A stretch of 64,000 nt of DNA from Caproiciproducens faecalis (GCF_019448085.1 NZ_JAGFNZ010000006.1:62001-126000), one strand, 5' to 3'. Counted from the first letter of the stretch, positions 17,456-26,386 are shown. Notes: generated from the letters alone by a model not told the origin. Numbers and translations are program-made.

Positions 17456-17730
17456 GGTCAGCTTTGTTGACACCGTTTGCCGTTCAAAAGCTGAAGATTC
17501 TTTCCAGAAAAGAAGGGATTGCTTTTCTCGCGGTTCAGGACTTGTGCACATATCAATAGCCGTATTTACTAATGAATATAGATAATAATACCACATCCAT
17601 GCGATTCCGGCAAGTAGAATTTGGGGCCGCGAAAAACTTTTTTAACAGCCGCAGGAGCCGCCCCGCTTCTTTTTGAAAAATAATATGATATAATTAGGAA
17701 AACACCGGTACTAACAAGGATGTGAGCACT

Positions 17731-19215
17731 ATGGATAATAACCACCCAAGCAAATTGCTGAAACCAATTGTGCAGACGGCAGAAATGGTTCTGATTCTGG
17801 CCGGAGCCACCCTTCTTTCCATGCTGTTTAAAAATACGGGATTATCCGAAATCAACACGGTGGTTATCTATATTCTTTCCGTATTAATTGTTTCGAGGAT
17901 CACAAACGGATATGTCTACGGAATCTGTGCCTCCGTGCTGGGGATGTTCTGTTTCAATTTTTTCTTTACCGAACCCTACCACACATTTAATGTTTACAAT
18001 AAAGATTATCTGGTTACCTTTTTTGTGATGCTGACCGCCTCCATCCTCACCAGCACGCTGACCAGTAAAATCATGGATTCCAACAACACCGCAAAGCAGC
18101 GCGAAAAACAGTCCAACATCCTTTTTCAGATTACCAGCTCACTGGCAAAAGCCGCCAGCGTTCAGGATATCGCGACCGTTTCGGTCAAAAGCCTGTCCAA
18201 TCTTCTGGACTGTGACGTTTGCTGTGTTACGATGGATACGGAAAACGCCGTTTTTGAGGAATACAGCCTCCGGCAGAGCGGACGAACCGTCGACATCAGG
18301 CCGCTGAACGCCGCGGAACTGGAGACCTTAACCGAAAATCTGGCTGTACAGCCAATTGCCGACAAGCATCACCAGTACGCACTGATTTGCCTTCCGTACG
18401 GACAGACGCAGGGGCATCCGGAGGAAGAAAAACTGCTTTCCTCCATTTGCGTACAGATTTTTGCGGCAATGGAGCGGGAACGTCTTTCCGCCGAAAGAAA
18501 AAAAGCAAAAAATGACGCGGAGCGTGAAAAATTCAAAAGCAATCTTCTGCGCGCCATTTCCCACGACCTGCGGACACCGCTTGCCGGAATCGCCGGCGTG
18601 GCGGAAATTCTTCTGTACAGTCTGAAAGATGAAAATAACATCCGGCTGGTACAGGGGATTTACGACGATTCCCGCTGGCTGACTCAGATGGTGGAAAACA
18701 TCCTGAGCCTTACCCGGATACAGGAGGGAAAACTGGTCGTGCGCAAGCAGCAGGAAGCAGTGGAGGAGATCGTGGGGGAAGCGGTCAGCCACGCTTCCAA
18801 ATATGCCGACGGACGCAGCGTGGAAATAGAGATTCCGAATGACGTAATCTTTGTTCCGATGGATGGAAAACTGATTGAACAGGTGCTGATAAATCTGATT
18901 AACAACTCCATTAAGCACACCTCCCCGGGGGATACGATCCAGGTGACGGTGAAACCCGGAAAGGACCAAGTCTGGTTCAGCGTATCCGACAACGGTACCG
19001 GAATCGAGCCGCGTGACCTGCCTAAAATTTTCGACCTGTTTTATACGGAGGGTCGCGCCAGGGCGGATTCAAAACGGGGACTTGGACTGGGGCTGGCAAT
19101 CTGCAAAACGATCGTAAACGCACACGGGGGTAAAATCACCGCAGAAAACAATAAAGACGGCGGAGCGACAATTCGGTTTTATCTGCCAGATGAAGGGAGC
19201 AAAAACGGTGAATAG
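17731..19215 (+). CDS. KdpD-like sensor histidine kinase (DUF4118 type)
   Basis: Membrane sensor kinase of 494 residues. Four N-terminal helices (about 15-115, DUF4118, with FNFFFTEPYHTFN) match the membrane part of KdpD. A GAF-like region follows (about 130-250), then HisKA with SHDLRTPLAGIAG (His near 278) and HATPase with NLINNSIKH, DNGTGIEP and GLGLGLAIC. The KdpD sensor and universal-stress domains are absent. A GTG at 17722 is possible, but the ATG at 17731 has the better spacing from AAGGA. It overlaps the response regulator gene and stands beside Trk-type genes, not a kdpFABC operon, so K+ uptake is the likely target. Confidence 0.88.
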   Translation: MDNNHPSKLLKPIVQTAEMVLILAGATLLSMLFKNTGLSEINTVVIYILSVLIVSRITNGYVYGICASVLGMFCFNFFFTEPYHTFNVYNKDYLVTFFVMLTASILTSTLTSKIMDSNNTAKQREKQSNILFQITSSLAKAASVQDIATVSVKSLSNLLDCDVCCVTMDTENAVFEEYSLRQSGRTVDIRPLNAAELETLTENLAVQPIADKHHQYALICLPYGQTQGHPEEEKLLSSICVQIFAAMERERLSAERKKAKNDAEREKFKSNLLRAISHDLRTPLAGIAGVAEILLYSLKDENNIRLVQGIYDDSRWLTQMVENILSLTRIQEGKLVVRKQQEAVEEIVGEAVSHASKYADGRSVEIEIPNDVIFVPMDGKLIEQVLINLINNSIKHTSPGDTIQVTVKPGKDQVWFSVSDNGTGIEPRDLPKIFDLFYTEGRARADSKRGLGLGLAICKTIVNAHGGKITAENNKDGGATIRFYLPDEGSKNGE

Positions 19216-19900
19216 CAACGAACTGTTTCTAATCGTTGAGGACGATCGGCAAATTCGGTCGTTTATCAGTTTTTCTCTGAAAACGCGAGAATACCGCTCC
19301 ATTGAGGCAACCACGGGCAAAGGTGCCATGAAGGCCATTGTCAGCGAGCATCCGGATATTATGATTCTGGACTTGGGACTGCCGGATATGGACGGCCTTG
19401 AAATTATCCGGCAGGTACGGGCCTTTTCCGATATGCCGATTATTGTGGTTTCCGCACGCGATCAGGACAAAGAGAAAATAGAAGCTCTGGACGCCGGTGC
19501 GGATGACTATCTGACCAAACCGTTCAGCATCAATGAGCTGCTGGCCAGACTCAGGGTGATTCTGCGTCATTTGTGCAAAGGGGAAAATCCCGTACAGGAA
19601 AATTACCATATCGGCGAGCTTGAGGTAAATCTGGAAAAGCACACCGTCACTCTTTCGGGTAATGAAGTGCATTTCACCCCGATGGAGTTCAACGTTCTTG
19701 CCCTGCTGGTCCGGAATTCCGGCAAGGTGCTTACCCACAGCTATATTCTGAAAGAAGTCTGGGGCTCATATCTGGACAGTGATATGCAGTCGCTTCGCGT
19801 GTTTATGGCAAACATCCGCAGAAAGCTGGAGAAAAATCCCGCGAAGCCGCGCTACATTATAACGGAAGTCGGCATTGGGTACCGGTTTGCCGACGAATAA
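19208..19900 (+). CDS. KdpE-like OmpR-family response regulator
   Basis: A 230-residue regulator: receiver domain with phospho-acceptor Asp55 (MILDLGLPDMDG) and Lys in DDYLTKPFS, then a winged-helix DNA-binding domain (HFTPMEFNVLALLVRNSGKVLTH, RRKLE, GIGYRF). The GTG start at 19208 has GGGAG 8 nt upstream and overlaps the kinase stop by 8 nt; an in-frame ATG at 19190 has no site. Partner of the preceding kinase; likely controls the K+ transport genes on both sides. Confidence 0.92.
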   Translation: MNSNELFLIVEDDRQIRSFISFSLKTREYRSIEATTGKGAMKAIVSEHPDIMILDLGLPDMDGLEIIRQVRAFSDMPIIVVSARDQDKEKIEALDAGADDYLTKPFSINELLARLRVILRHLCKGENPVQENYHIGELEVNLEKHTVTLSGNEVHFTPMEFNVLALLVRNSGKVLTHSYILKEVWGSYLDSDMQSLRVFMANIRRKLEKNPAKPRYIITEVGIGYRFADE

Positions 19901-19999
19901 TTTTCGGCGTGTTTATGGAATCTTTATATCTTTCTCCTATTCTTAATACCGCGATAATACCGCCTGTGTTAAGATAATGGACGGAAAGAAGGGATCCCC

Positions 20000-20446
20000 A
20001 TGCGATTGTTTGTCAAAGAAAAAAGCAATGGACTCATTATTGTCGGCTGCGGCCGTCTGGGCAGCTCCCTTGCCCGTACGATGGCCGAAGAGGGACAGAA
20101 CGTAACTGTGATTGACTGCGACGAAAATGCCCTGCAGAAGCTGCCCGCGTCCTATGAAGGCTGCTCCGTAATCGGGGACGGAACGGATACCGACATTTTG
20201 GAAACAGCCGGGATTCGGCACGCCGCAGCACTGATTGCGGCGACCGACGATGACGCCGCAAACATCATGATTGCGCAGATTGCCAGCCGGCATTACCAGC
20301 TGAAGAACGTGATTGCTTATGTGGAAAACACTTCAAAAGCGGTCAACAGTCCCGAAATAAATATGATAATGATCTCCCCCACCATTCTTTCCGTTAAGGA
20401 AGCTCAGAAAATTTTATTTCATGTCAAGGAAGAGAAAGCGGTATGA
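20000..20446 (+). CDS. TrkA/KtrA-like RCK N-domain protein, short form
   Basis: A 148-residue cytosolic Rossmann protein with the nucleotide-binding motif IIVGCGRLGSSLA and the acidic end of strand 2 (VIDCDE). Only the RCK_N domain is present; the RCK_C domain is missing. It overlaps the next RCK gene by 4 nt (ATGA), suggesting they form a mixed gating ring for a Trk/Ktr channel. Whether it is a natural half protein or truncated cannot be told; the clean coupling argues for natural. Confidence 0.8.
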   Translation: MRLFVKEKSNGLIIVGCGRLGSSLARTMAEEGQNVTVIDCDENALQKLPASYEGCSVIGDGTDTDILETAGIRHAAALIAATDDDAANIMIAQIASRHYQLKNVIAYVENTSKAVNSPEINMIMISPTILSVKEAQKILFHVKEEKAV

Positions 20447-21111
20447 ACATATTACTGGTGGGCGGGCACACAAGAACCCGCTATTTGGCGGCGGCGCTGA
20501 AAGCGCGCGGTTATCATGTCAGGGTCGTCGGAGACGACTACGGCTGGTGCAAAAAGCTCGCCGACGACTACGAGGTGGAAACCGTCTGTGGAGATGGCAC
20601 CGACCCGCTTACACTGAAAGAGGCAGCGGCGGATAAAATGGATATGATTGCCGCCGTCAGCGGCAAAGACGCCTTTAATCTGCTGGTCTGTGAAATTGCC
20701 AAAAAACAGATGCTGACCAGAAAAACACTGGCTGTTGTAAACGACCCGAAAAATCAGAAGCTTTTTGAAGAACTGGGCGTTGATAAATGCGTCAGCTTTA
20801 CTCGGTTTTTAGAGGACAGAATTGAGCAGGAAGAAATTGCAGATCACATTTGCCGCTATCTGCCGATTGCGGACGGAAGGGTCGTAGTCTGTGAAGCAAT
20901 CATTGATGCCGATTCCAAAGTGCTCAACAGAAAGCTGTGGGAAATTCCGCTTCCGCCTCAAAGCATCATCGGCTGTATTATCCGTGAGGATCAAACCCTG
21001 ATTCCCCAGGGGAACACCCAGTTGGAGGAAGGCGACCACGCCGTCATTCTTTCCTCGGCGGAATCAGTGGACGAAGTAACGGCGCTTTTGTCCGGGCATA
21101 AAAAAAGATAA
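20443..21111 (+). CDS. TrkA-like RCK protein with degenerate nucleotide motif
   Basis: A 222-residue RCK protein with both RCK_N and RCK_C domains (C domain from about 140: VLNRKLWEIPLPPQSIIGCIIR). The Gly-rich loop reads LLVGGHTRTRYLA in place of GxGxxG, so dinucleotide binding may be lost or changed. Translationally coupled to the short RCK gene, which retains a good motif; together they could divide binding and regulatory roles. Followed by a strong bidirectional terminator. Confidence 0.82.
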   Translation: MNILLVGGHTRTRYLAAALKARGYHVRVVGDDYGWCKKLADDYEVETVCGDGTDPLTLKEAAADKMDMIAAVSGKDAFNLLVCEIAKKQMLTRKTLAVVNDPKNQKLFEELGVDKCVSFTRFLEDRIEQEEIADHICRYLPIADGRVVVCEAIIDADSKVLNRKLWEIPLPPQSIIGCIIREDQTLIPQGNTQLEEGDHAVILSSAESVDEVTALLSGHKKR

Positions 21112-21130
21112 GCAAAGCAGTGAAATACTG

Positions 21131-21171
21131 AACAAGTAACCCCCGCGGTTTGACCGCGGGGGTTACTTGTT
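21131..21171. terminator. Bidirectional terminator between convergent K+ genes
   Basis: A 19-bp inverted repeat (arms 21131-21149 and 21153-21171) with a short loop, between genes ending at 21111 (plus) and 21188 (minus). Confidence 0.85.
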
Positions 21172-21187
21172 CTTGCTGTAAAGGATG

Positions 21188-21694
21188 TTACGGTACCGGC
21201 CTCGGCTTCCGGCTGATCCTGTAATAAACCGTGAACAGGCAGCCCGCCAGCACGGTCAGCAGCACAGCCGTCAGCAGCTTTCCCGAAGAGACCGGATAAA
21301 CGGAAGAAACCCCTTTCTTTACAATTTGAAGAGATGTTCCGTGGATATCCGCTTCGCCGCCATGCTGTGCACAGGCCCGATAAAATACACCTGTAATTTT
21401 CACAGTGTCACCTGTGTTTTTGTAATCGCCGTATCGGGTAATGGAACGGGCGTCCGCGGTTTTCATCCAGATGCCGATCGCGTTGGTCCCGTCATTGAGA
21501 TTGACCCAGCAGTATTCCCCTCTCTCCAGCATTTCTCCGATCGCCTCCCCCTGGACGGAAACTTCTTTTCCGTCCATTGCTTTGGCATTTTCAATCAGAG
21601 AATTGATGCTGACGGCATCTGCCGCCCTTACCTGCACAGAAAAGGGAATTACCAGAATAAGACAGAGAATCAATGTCTGAAGGATTTTACGCAT
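21188..21694 (-). CDS. Secreted/membrane OB-fold-like protein linked to TrkH
   Basis: A 168-residue protein with a signal peptide (1-24, cut after VRA), an extracytosolic OB-fold-like domain (about 30-128; GKEVSVQGEAIGEM, YCWVNLNDGTNAIGIWM, GDTVKITGVF), and a C-terminal membrane helix (about 138-158) with a basic tail. OB-type domains of this kind are often annotated 'nucleic acid-binding', but an extracellular role with TrkH is more plausible here. It overlaps the trkH 3' end by 25 nt, with GGAGGTG upstream inside trkH. Function unknown. Confidence 0.65.
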   Translation of the reverse strand: MRKILQTLILCLILVIPFSVQVRAADAVSINSLIENAKAMDGKEVSVQGEAIGEMLERGEYCWVNLNDGTNAIGIWMKTADARSITRYGDYKNTGDTVKITGVFYRACAQHGGEADIHGTSLQIVKKGVSSVYPVSSGKLLTAVLLTVLAGCLFTVYYRISRKPRPVP

Positions 21695-23208
21695 AGCTTT
21701 TTTACACCTCCCGCCACATAGCCAAACAGAGCAAAGACGGAAAGGAATTCCAGCCTGCCCAAATACATTGCGATAATATAGTAGATTTTCAGTCCAGCAG
21801 GAGTACCCGGTGCAGTTACGCCGACCGAAAGGCCCACATTCCCCGTAGCTGACGCGGCCTCAAAGGCAGAACTGGCCAGAGGATATCCATAAAAGGTTCC
21901 CAGAAGTGTTCCTGCGCTGAATAAAGCCATATAACAGATGATGATCGTTGCCGAAGAACGCACCAGAGAATCGTCAAGAATATGATCCTTCATATAGTGG
22001 AACTTATAAGCCTTTACATTTCTTTCGGAACAAAGCAGTTTTTTAACATCCATCAAAAGCCCTTTAAAAACGATTCCCACCCGCAGCCCTTTAAAGCCGC
22101 CCGCGGTGGAACACGCGGAACCGCCGATCAGCATGGCAATTATCATAATCAGAATACCGAAATCTCCCCATTCCAGAGCAAATTGCCTGGCGTATATGCT
22201 GCCGAAACCGGTTGTGGTGTGGGCGGACAGTACATTAAACACCACCCTTCTGAAAAAAGAAACCGTGTTAGGGTAAACATGCAGCTTTTCCAGCCCGTAA
22301 ACCGCAAGCATGCAGGCAAGAAACGAGGTAATGAAAAAGCTCTGTGTCTCAATGTTTTTGACAAGCTCTTTCCGTTTTCCCTGCCAGATGGCGTAGTGAA
22401 GACCGAAATTGAAGGAACCGATGATAAAGATTACCATGGCGACCGTTTCGTAGGATACACTGTGATAATACATAATGTTCTGTGTCATGGGGGCAAAGCC
22501 GCCCGTGCTCCAGGCGGACTCAAATATGTAAAGCGCGTGCAGAAGCGCCGGCACCGGGCTCAGCCCAATCAGTACTCCGTTCAGCCAAAGCGCCGCTGTG
22601 CCGATTAACAGATAAACCATGCTGATCTTCCAAATCAGCCGCGCGGTTCCCTTTACATTGGGTACCAGTTCAATGTCCTTTGCTTCGCCGACATAAAGCT
22701 TATATGCTCCGTTCGTGCCCTTCACCATGACGGTAAGAGCCAGAACCACCATGCCCTGCCCGCCGATAAAGGTCAGCATATGCCTCCACATATTCAGCCC
22801 GCTGGAAAGATGGTCCAGATTCTGTGTCAGCACAAGTCCCGTCGTAGTAAATCCGCTCATCACATCAAAGCAGGCGTCCAGCATGGAGCCGACATTTCCG
22901 CTGAGAAAGGTCGGGATGCCGCACAACACCATCAGAATCAGCCACGAAAGAGCCGCTACCACAAACCCATGCTTCCACTGTATGTTGGCCTTTTGCAGCC
23001 GGGTGCGCCACCCGCACAGCACCAGTCCCAGTCCGACCAGAACGGTGATTGCCATGCTGATAATAAAGTCGAGAAGTGGGTTCCACTCGGCAAAGATAAG
23101 GGAAGTAATAATCGGAATCAGCGTCAGTACCGCCATACACAGGACAATATAACCCGTATAGTAGCTGATAATTTCCAGACTGCCGACTGTATTGCGATTG
23201 ATTTTCAT
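21670..23208 (-). CDS. trkH: TrkH/KtrB-family K+ channel subunit
   Basis: K+ uptake pore of 512 residues with about eight membrane helices and four P-loop repeats whose selectivity glycines are visible: GFTTTGLVL, AWSTGGFAP, TTTGFGSI and SATGNVGLSVG. It works with cytosolic RCK subunits such as the two encoded just upstream. GAGG lies 7 nt before the ATG, inside the end of a 35-codon membrane micropeptide gene that stops 1 nt before the trkH start. This arrangement indicates tight translational coupling. Confidence 0.93.
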   Translation of the reverse strand: MKINRNTVGSLEIISYYTGYIVLCMAVLTLIPIITSLIFAEWNPLLDFIISMAITVLVGLGLVLCGWRTRLQKANIQWKHGFVVAALSWLILMVLCGIPTFLSGNVGSMLDACFDVMSGFTTTGLVLTQNLDHLSSGLNMWRHMLTFIGGQGMVVLALTVMVKGTNGAYKLYVGEAKDIELVPNVKGTARLIWKISMVYLLIGTAALWLNGVLIGLSPVPALLHALYIFESAWSTGGFAPMTQNIMYYHSVSYETVAMVIFIIGSFNFGLHYAIWQGKRKELVKNIETQSFFITSFLACMLAVYGLEKLHVYPNTVSFFRRVVFNVLSAHTTTGFGSIYARQFALEWGDFGILIMIIAMLIGGSACSTAGGFKGLRVGIVFKGLLMDVKKLLCSERNVKAYKFHYMKDHILDDSLVRSSATIIICYMALFSAGTLLGTFYGYPLASSAFEAASATGNVGLSVGVTAPGTPAGLKIYYIIAMYLGRLEFLSVFALFGYVAGGVKKLCVKSFRH

Positions 23209-23209
23209 T

Positions 23210-23317
23210 TCAAGACCTCACGATCATCACTGTGACAAGAAGAATCACAGCGGTATAGACCAGAGTCCCCAAAAGCTCGGTCGCAAGTCCCATCAGTTCA
23301 TTTTTTTTGTGCTGCAT
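23210..23317 (-). CDS. 35-residue single-TM micropeptide between trkA and trkH
   Basis: A short gene encoding MQHKKNELMG, then a hydrophobic helix (about residues 14-33) ending MIVRS. GGAG sits 8 nt before the ATG. It begins 1 nt after the trkA stop codon and ends 1 nt before the trkH start, so it is embedded in the operon with perfect spacing. The N-in basic start suggests a cytosolic N-terminus. By analogy with KdpF (about 29 residues) it could stabilise or modulate the K+ channel. That function is inference; I do not know a described homologue. Confidence 0.65.
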   Translation of the reverse strand: MQHKKNELMGLATELLGTLVYTAVILLVTVMIVRS

Positions 23318-23318
23318 T

Positions 23319-23984
23319 TTATGATCTCCTATCGCGTAAAAAATCCATGAGTTCCATCAAGGCGGTATGATTGGTAATAAACAGCACCTTGTCTCCTTCA
23401 TGAATCTGCGTGTCGCCTCTTGGATAGATGACTTTTTCCTCCCGTACAATGGAAGTAATCACACATTCCTGAGGAAGCCGAAGGTCTTTGACCACCATCG
23501 AGCACCACGGGTGGGAATGGCCGATGTCCAGTTCGACCAGCAGCATGGAACCGCGTTCAAAGGTCTGGATAATGCGGTATTCCTCCCGGTCAAGCTCCGA
23601 TTCAATCAGATTTGCAATCACTTCCGTGCTGCAGACGATACGGTCGACTCCAAGCGCCTTGAACATTTCTATGTTTTTGGGATTGTTAACGCGCGCAATG
23701 GTTTTCTGAATATGAAAACTGATCTTGGCAATCTGGCAGATCACCAGATTTTCCTCATCCGTACCCGTCACAGCAGCCACAATCTCCGCTTCCGCGATTC
23801 CGGCATCGTCCAGCACTTCCAGATCCGTGCCGTCCCCGCAGATGACGTCCGCGTCAAGCTCGTCGGCTATTCTTGCGCAAATATCTCTGTCCCGCTCTAC
23901 CAGCGTGACCTGGTATCCTCTTTCTTTCAGGGTTTTCAGCAAATTGTATCCGATCTTCCCCCCGCCTATAATGATTGATTCCAT
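23319..23984 (-). CDS. trkA: TrkA/KtrA-like RCK regulatory subunit
   Basis: A 221-residue RCK protein: RCK_N with ESIIIGGGKIGYNLLKTL at the N-terminus and ERDRD at the end of strand 2, and RCK_C (about 140-221; GSMLLVELDIGHSHPWCSMVVKDLRLPQECVITSIVRE). It gates TrkH/KtrB channels upon binding ATP/ADP or NAD(H). AGAGGTG lies upstream of the ATG. It overlaps the upstream RCK gene by 19 nt and is followed directly by the micropeptide and trkH. Confidence 0.9.
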   Translation of the reverse strand: MESIIIGGGKIGYNLLKTLKERGYQVTLVERDRDICARIADELDADVICGDGTDLEVLDDAGIAEAEIVAAVTGTDEENLVICQIAKISFHIQKTIARVNNPKNIEMFKALGVDRIVCSTEVIANLIESELDREEYRIIQTFERGSMLLVELDIGHSHPWCSMVVKDLRLPQECVITSIVREEKVIYPRGDTQIHEGDKVLFITNHTALMELMDFLRDRRS

Positions 23985-24634
23985 ATCGGCACCTCTTTAC
24001 TCAATGCTTTCAGCAGTTTTTCTTCCTCTTCCCTGTAAATGGTGCAGACAATTCTGTCCCCGCACAGGACCGGTTCCCCTTTTTGTGGGATCTGAACCGT
24101 CTTATCTCGAATCAGCCCCGAAACGGTGCAGGCATACTTTTCCTGCAGTTCTTCTACCGTATACCCATCCTTCTTTCCCACGGTGAACGCAATGATTTTA
24201 CAGCCATCCCCTAAATCTGCAATGGTATCGACGTTTTTAGCATCCAGTCTGTTTTTTAAAATTTCAACCCCCAGTTCCACCGGATTGATGGTGCTGATGT
24301 TGAGCTTTTCGTAAATATACTGCCTTGCCGGATCATTGATTCGCGCGATGATTTCCGGCACATGATAAATTCGTTCCGCAATCAGACACACGGTAATATT
24401 GATATTATCGTCCGAACTCACAGCCAAAAGCGCGTCGGCCTGCCGGATTCCCCCTTCGGTCAGATTATCGCTGTCGAATTCAATTCCCTGTATTCTCTGA
24501 CCGTTGAATCCGCTGCCAAGAACGTCCAGCCTGCTCCCGCTTCGGTCAATCACACAAACGTCGTGCCCAAAGTCAGACAATTCCGTCGCCAGCCTGCTTC
24601 CAAGTCTTCCGCACCCGACTACAATGACATACAT
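23966..24634 (-). CDS. TrkA-like RCK regulatory subunit (first gene of trkH operon)
   Basis: A 222-residue RCK protein. RCK_N has YVIVVGCGRLGSRLATEL and VIDRSG; RCK_C (about 135-222) has KIIAFTVGKKDGYTVEELQEKYACTVSGLIRD. The ATG at 24634 is preferred since it starts the Rossmann strand and has GGTGAG 4 nt upstream; the frame extends upstream for 28 codons. It heads the minus-strand operon trkA-trkA-micropeptide-trkH-OB protein. Confidence 0.88.
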   Translation of the reverse strand: MYVIVVGCGRLGSRLATELSDFGHDVCVIDRSGSRLDVLGSGFNGQRIQGIEFDSDNLTEGGIRQADALLAVSSDDNINITVCLIAERIYHVPEIIARINDPARQYIYEKLNISTINPVELGVEILKNRLDAKNVDTIADLGDGCKIIAFTVGKKDGYTVEELQEKYACTVSGLIRDKTVQIPQKGEPVLCGDRIVCTIYREEEEKLLKALSKEVPIWNQSL

Positions 24635-24858
24635 GATCTCACCTGCTCCATCCATTTTTACAAGAATATTCGAAGGCTGAACACATTGCCTGTGCCAGCC
24701 CATCACACAGACTATCATTATTTACATAAAGATAGTGTTAAGATGGCGTATCTAATATGAATACTGTGTAAAGATGGAAATTCGGTGAGATGAACATTGC
24801 AAATTTACCGTGTTGTGGTAAACTAATAAAAACAAACATCGTTATAGGAGTCCTGCAA

Positions 24859-26178
24859 ATGCCCAAAATCGGAATGCGAATCATCAAATCCTCTGTTGCG
24901 GTTTTTCTCTGCTTCGCGATCTATCTTGTGCGCGGAGACGGAATTCCGTTTTATTCCGCAATCGCGGCTGTTCTGTGTATGCAGCCGTATGTCTCCAACA
25001 GTCGGAAGGTTGCCATTAACCGGATTATCGGCACCTTTATCGGCGGTATTGCCGGCATGCTGGTCATGATGGTTGAAAAGAGTTTTCTGCCCCCGGATGT
25101 GCCGGTTCTGAAATATTTGCTGGTGTCCGCGGCCATCATCCCGCTGATTTATACCACCGTACTTGCGAAAAGGACTTCCGCTTCCTACATTACCTGCGTT
25201 GTATTTATGAGTATTACCGTTTCTCACGGTCAGGACGCTAGTCCTTATTTTTTCGCTTTAAATAGAATTGTTGATACACTAATCGGCATTTTCGTCTCTC
25301 TGGGCGTCAATGCGTTTCATCTGCCCCGGGGCAAAAACGGAAAACTGCTGTTTGTCAGTGACCTTGACGGCACACTGACGGATTCCGGCGGTCAGCTGAG
25401 CAGTTTCACCCGCTTCAAGCTGAACCAGCTTCTGCAGAAGGGCGCCATGATTACGGTCGCCAGCAAGCGCTCCTCCTCTTCGATGGAGCCGATCCTGAAA
25501 GGGATTTCTTTTTCACTGCCGGTTATCACCATGAACGGGGCGGCCCTTTACGATTTAAAGAAAAAGACCTACCTTTACAGTAAAAATATCCCCTACGCAA
25601 CCGCGAAGGAAGTGCTGGGGGTATTTGACAAATACGGACTGAACTGCTTTGTGCACACGATCGTCAACGATATCCTTCATATCTACTACGGCGATTTCAC
25701 CAACGCCGCGGAAGAACGTTTTTACCACGAACACAAGCTGAGACCTTTAAAGAACTATATCTGCAATCCGCTGCCGGAAAACCGCGACGTCGTCTACCTC
25801 ATGGCCGTCGACCGGCTGGAAACGATTCAAATGCTGCGAGAGGAAATTATGAACCTGAGCTGTGCCGGCCAAATCGACGCGGTTTACTACCCCGACCCGC
25901 ACAATGAAGAGCATTATTTTCTGGAAATATTCAGTGTGGAGGCTTCCAAAGAAAACGCCGTAGCGGAACTGAAAAGGCGCTTTGAAATGGAAAAAGTCGC
26001 CGTCTTCGGCGACGACGAGAGCGACGCGGGTATGATTCAAGCGGCGGACTACGGCTACGCGGTGGCCAACGCTTCGGACAGCCTGAAGAAAACGGCGCCG
26101 AATCTCATCGGCAGTCAGGACAGTGACGCGGTGGTCAAAACAATGGAAAAGCTGTTCCATTCCAGAAAGCTTGACTGA
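24859..26178 (+). CDS. FUSC/ArAE-like membrane domain fused to Cof-type HAD phosphatase
   Basis: A 439-residue fusion. Residues 1-160 hold four to five hydrophobic helices of the aromatic acid exporter/FUSC-like family (RIIKSSVAVFLCFAIYL, YSAIAAVLCMQPYVSNS, NRIIGTFIGGIAG). Residues 165-439 are a Cof-like HAD hydrolase: nucleophile motif DLDGTLTDS, motif II Thr/Ser in ITVASKRS, and acidic motif GDDESDAGMI. GGAG lies 9 nt before the ATG at 24859. HAD enzymes of this type dephosphorylate sugar phosphates or flavin/PLP-like cofactors; joining one to an exporter half suggests substrate dephosphorylation coupled to membrane transport or sensing. Substrate unknown. Confidence 0.82.
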   Translation: MPKIGMRIIKSSVAVFLCFAIYLVRGDGIPFYSAIAAVLCMQPYVSNSRKVAINRIIGTFIGGIAGMLVMMVEKSFLPPDVPVLKYLLVSAAIIPLIYTTVLAKRTSASYITCVVFMSITVSHGQDASPYFFALNRIVDTLIGIFVSLGVNAFHLPRGKNGKLLFVSDLDGTLTDSGGQLSSFTRFKLNQLLQKGAMITVASKRSSSSMEPILKGISFSLPVITMNGAALYDLKKKTYLYSKNIPYATAKEVLGVFDKYGLNCFVHTIVNDILHIYYGDFTNAAEERFYHEHKLRPLKNYICNPLPENRDVVYLMAVDRLETIQMLREEIMNLSCAGQIDAVYYPDPHNEEHYFLEIFSVEASKENAVAELKRRFEMEKVAVFGDDESDAGMIQAADYGYAVANASDSLKKTAPNLIGSQDSDAVVKTMEKLFHSRKLD

Positions 26179-26386
26179 TTTTCCGGGTCCCGGATACCGG
26201 AATATAGCCGCTCCAGTGATAAATGGGAAGAAAACAGCCCGCCGCCGCTCCGTGGGGCAGCGACAGGCCAAAGTCTTTACATAATACATATCATGAAAGG
26301 ACGCTTGAATTGAATTATTACTACACCACCAAATTTCCCACGGTTCGTGCAAATCAAAAACTGATAATGATCGGGGAGAATTTCTG

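Noticed and set aside
17392-17720. Fluoride riboswitch before crcB
   Set aside because: Searched for the GG-GATGG...CC-AAC...TGCCTAC pattern on minus and did not find it.
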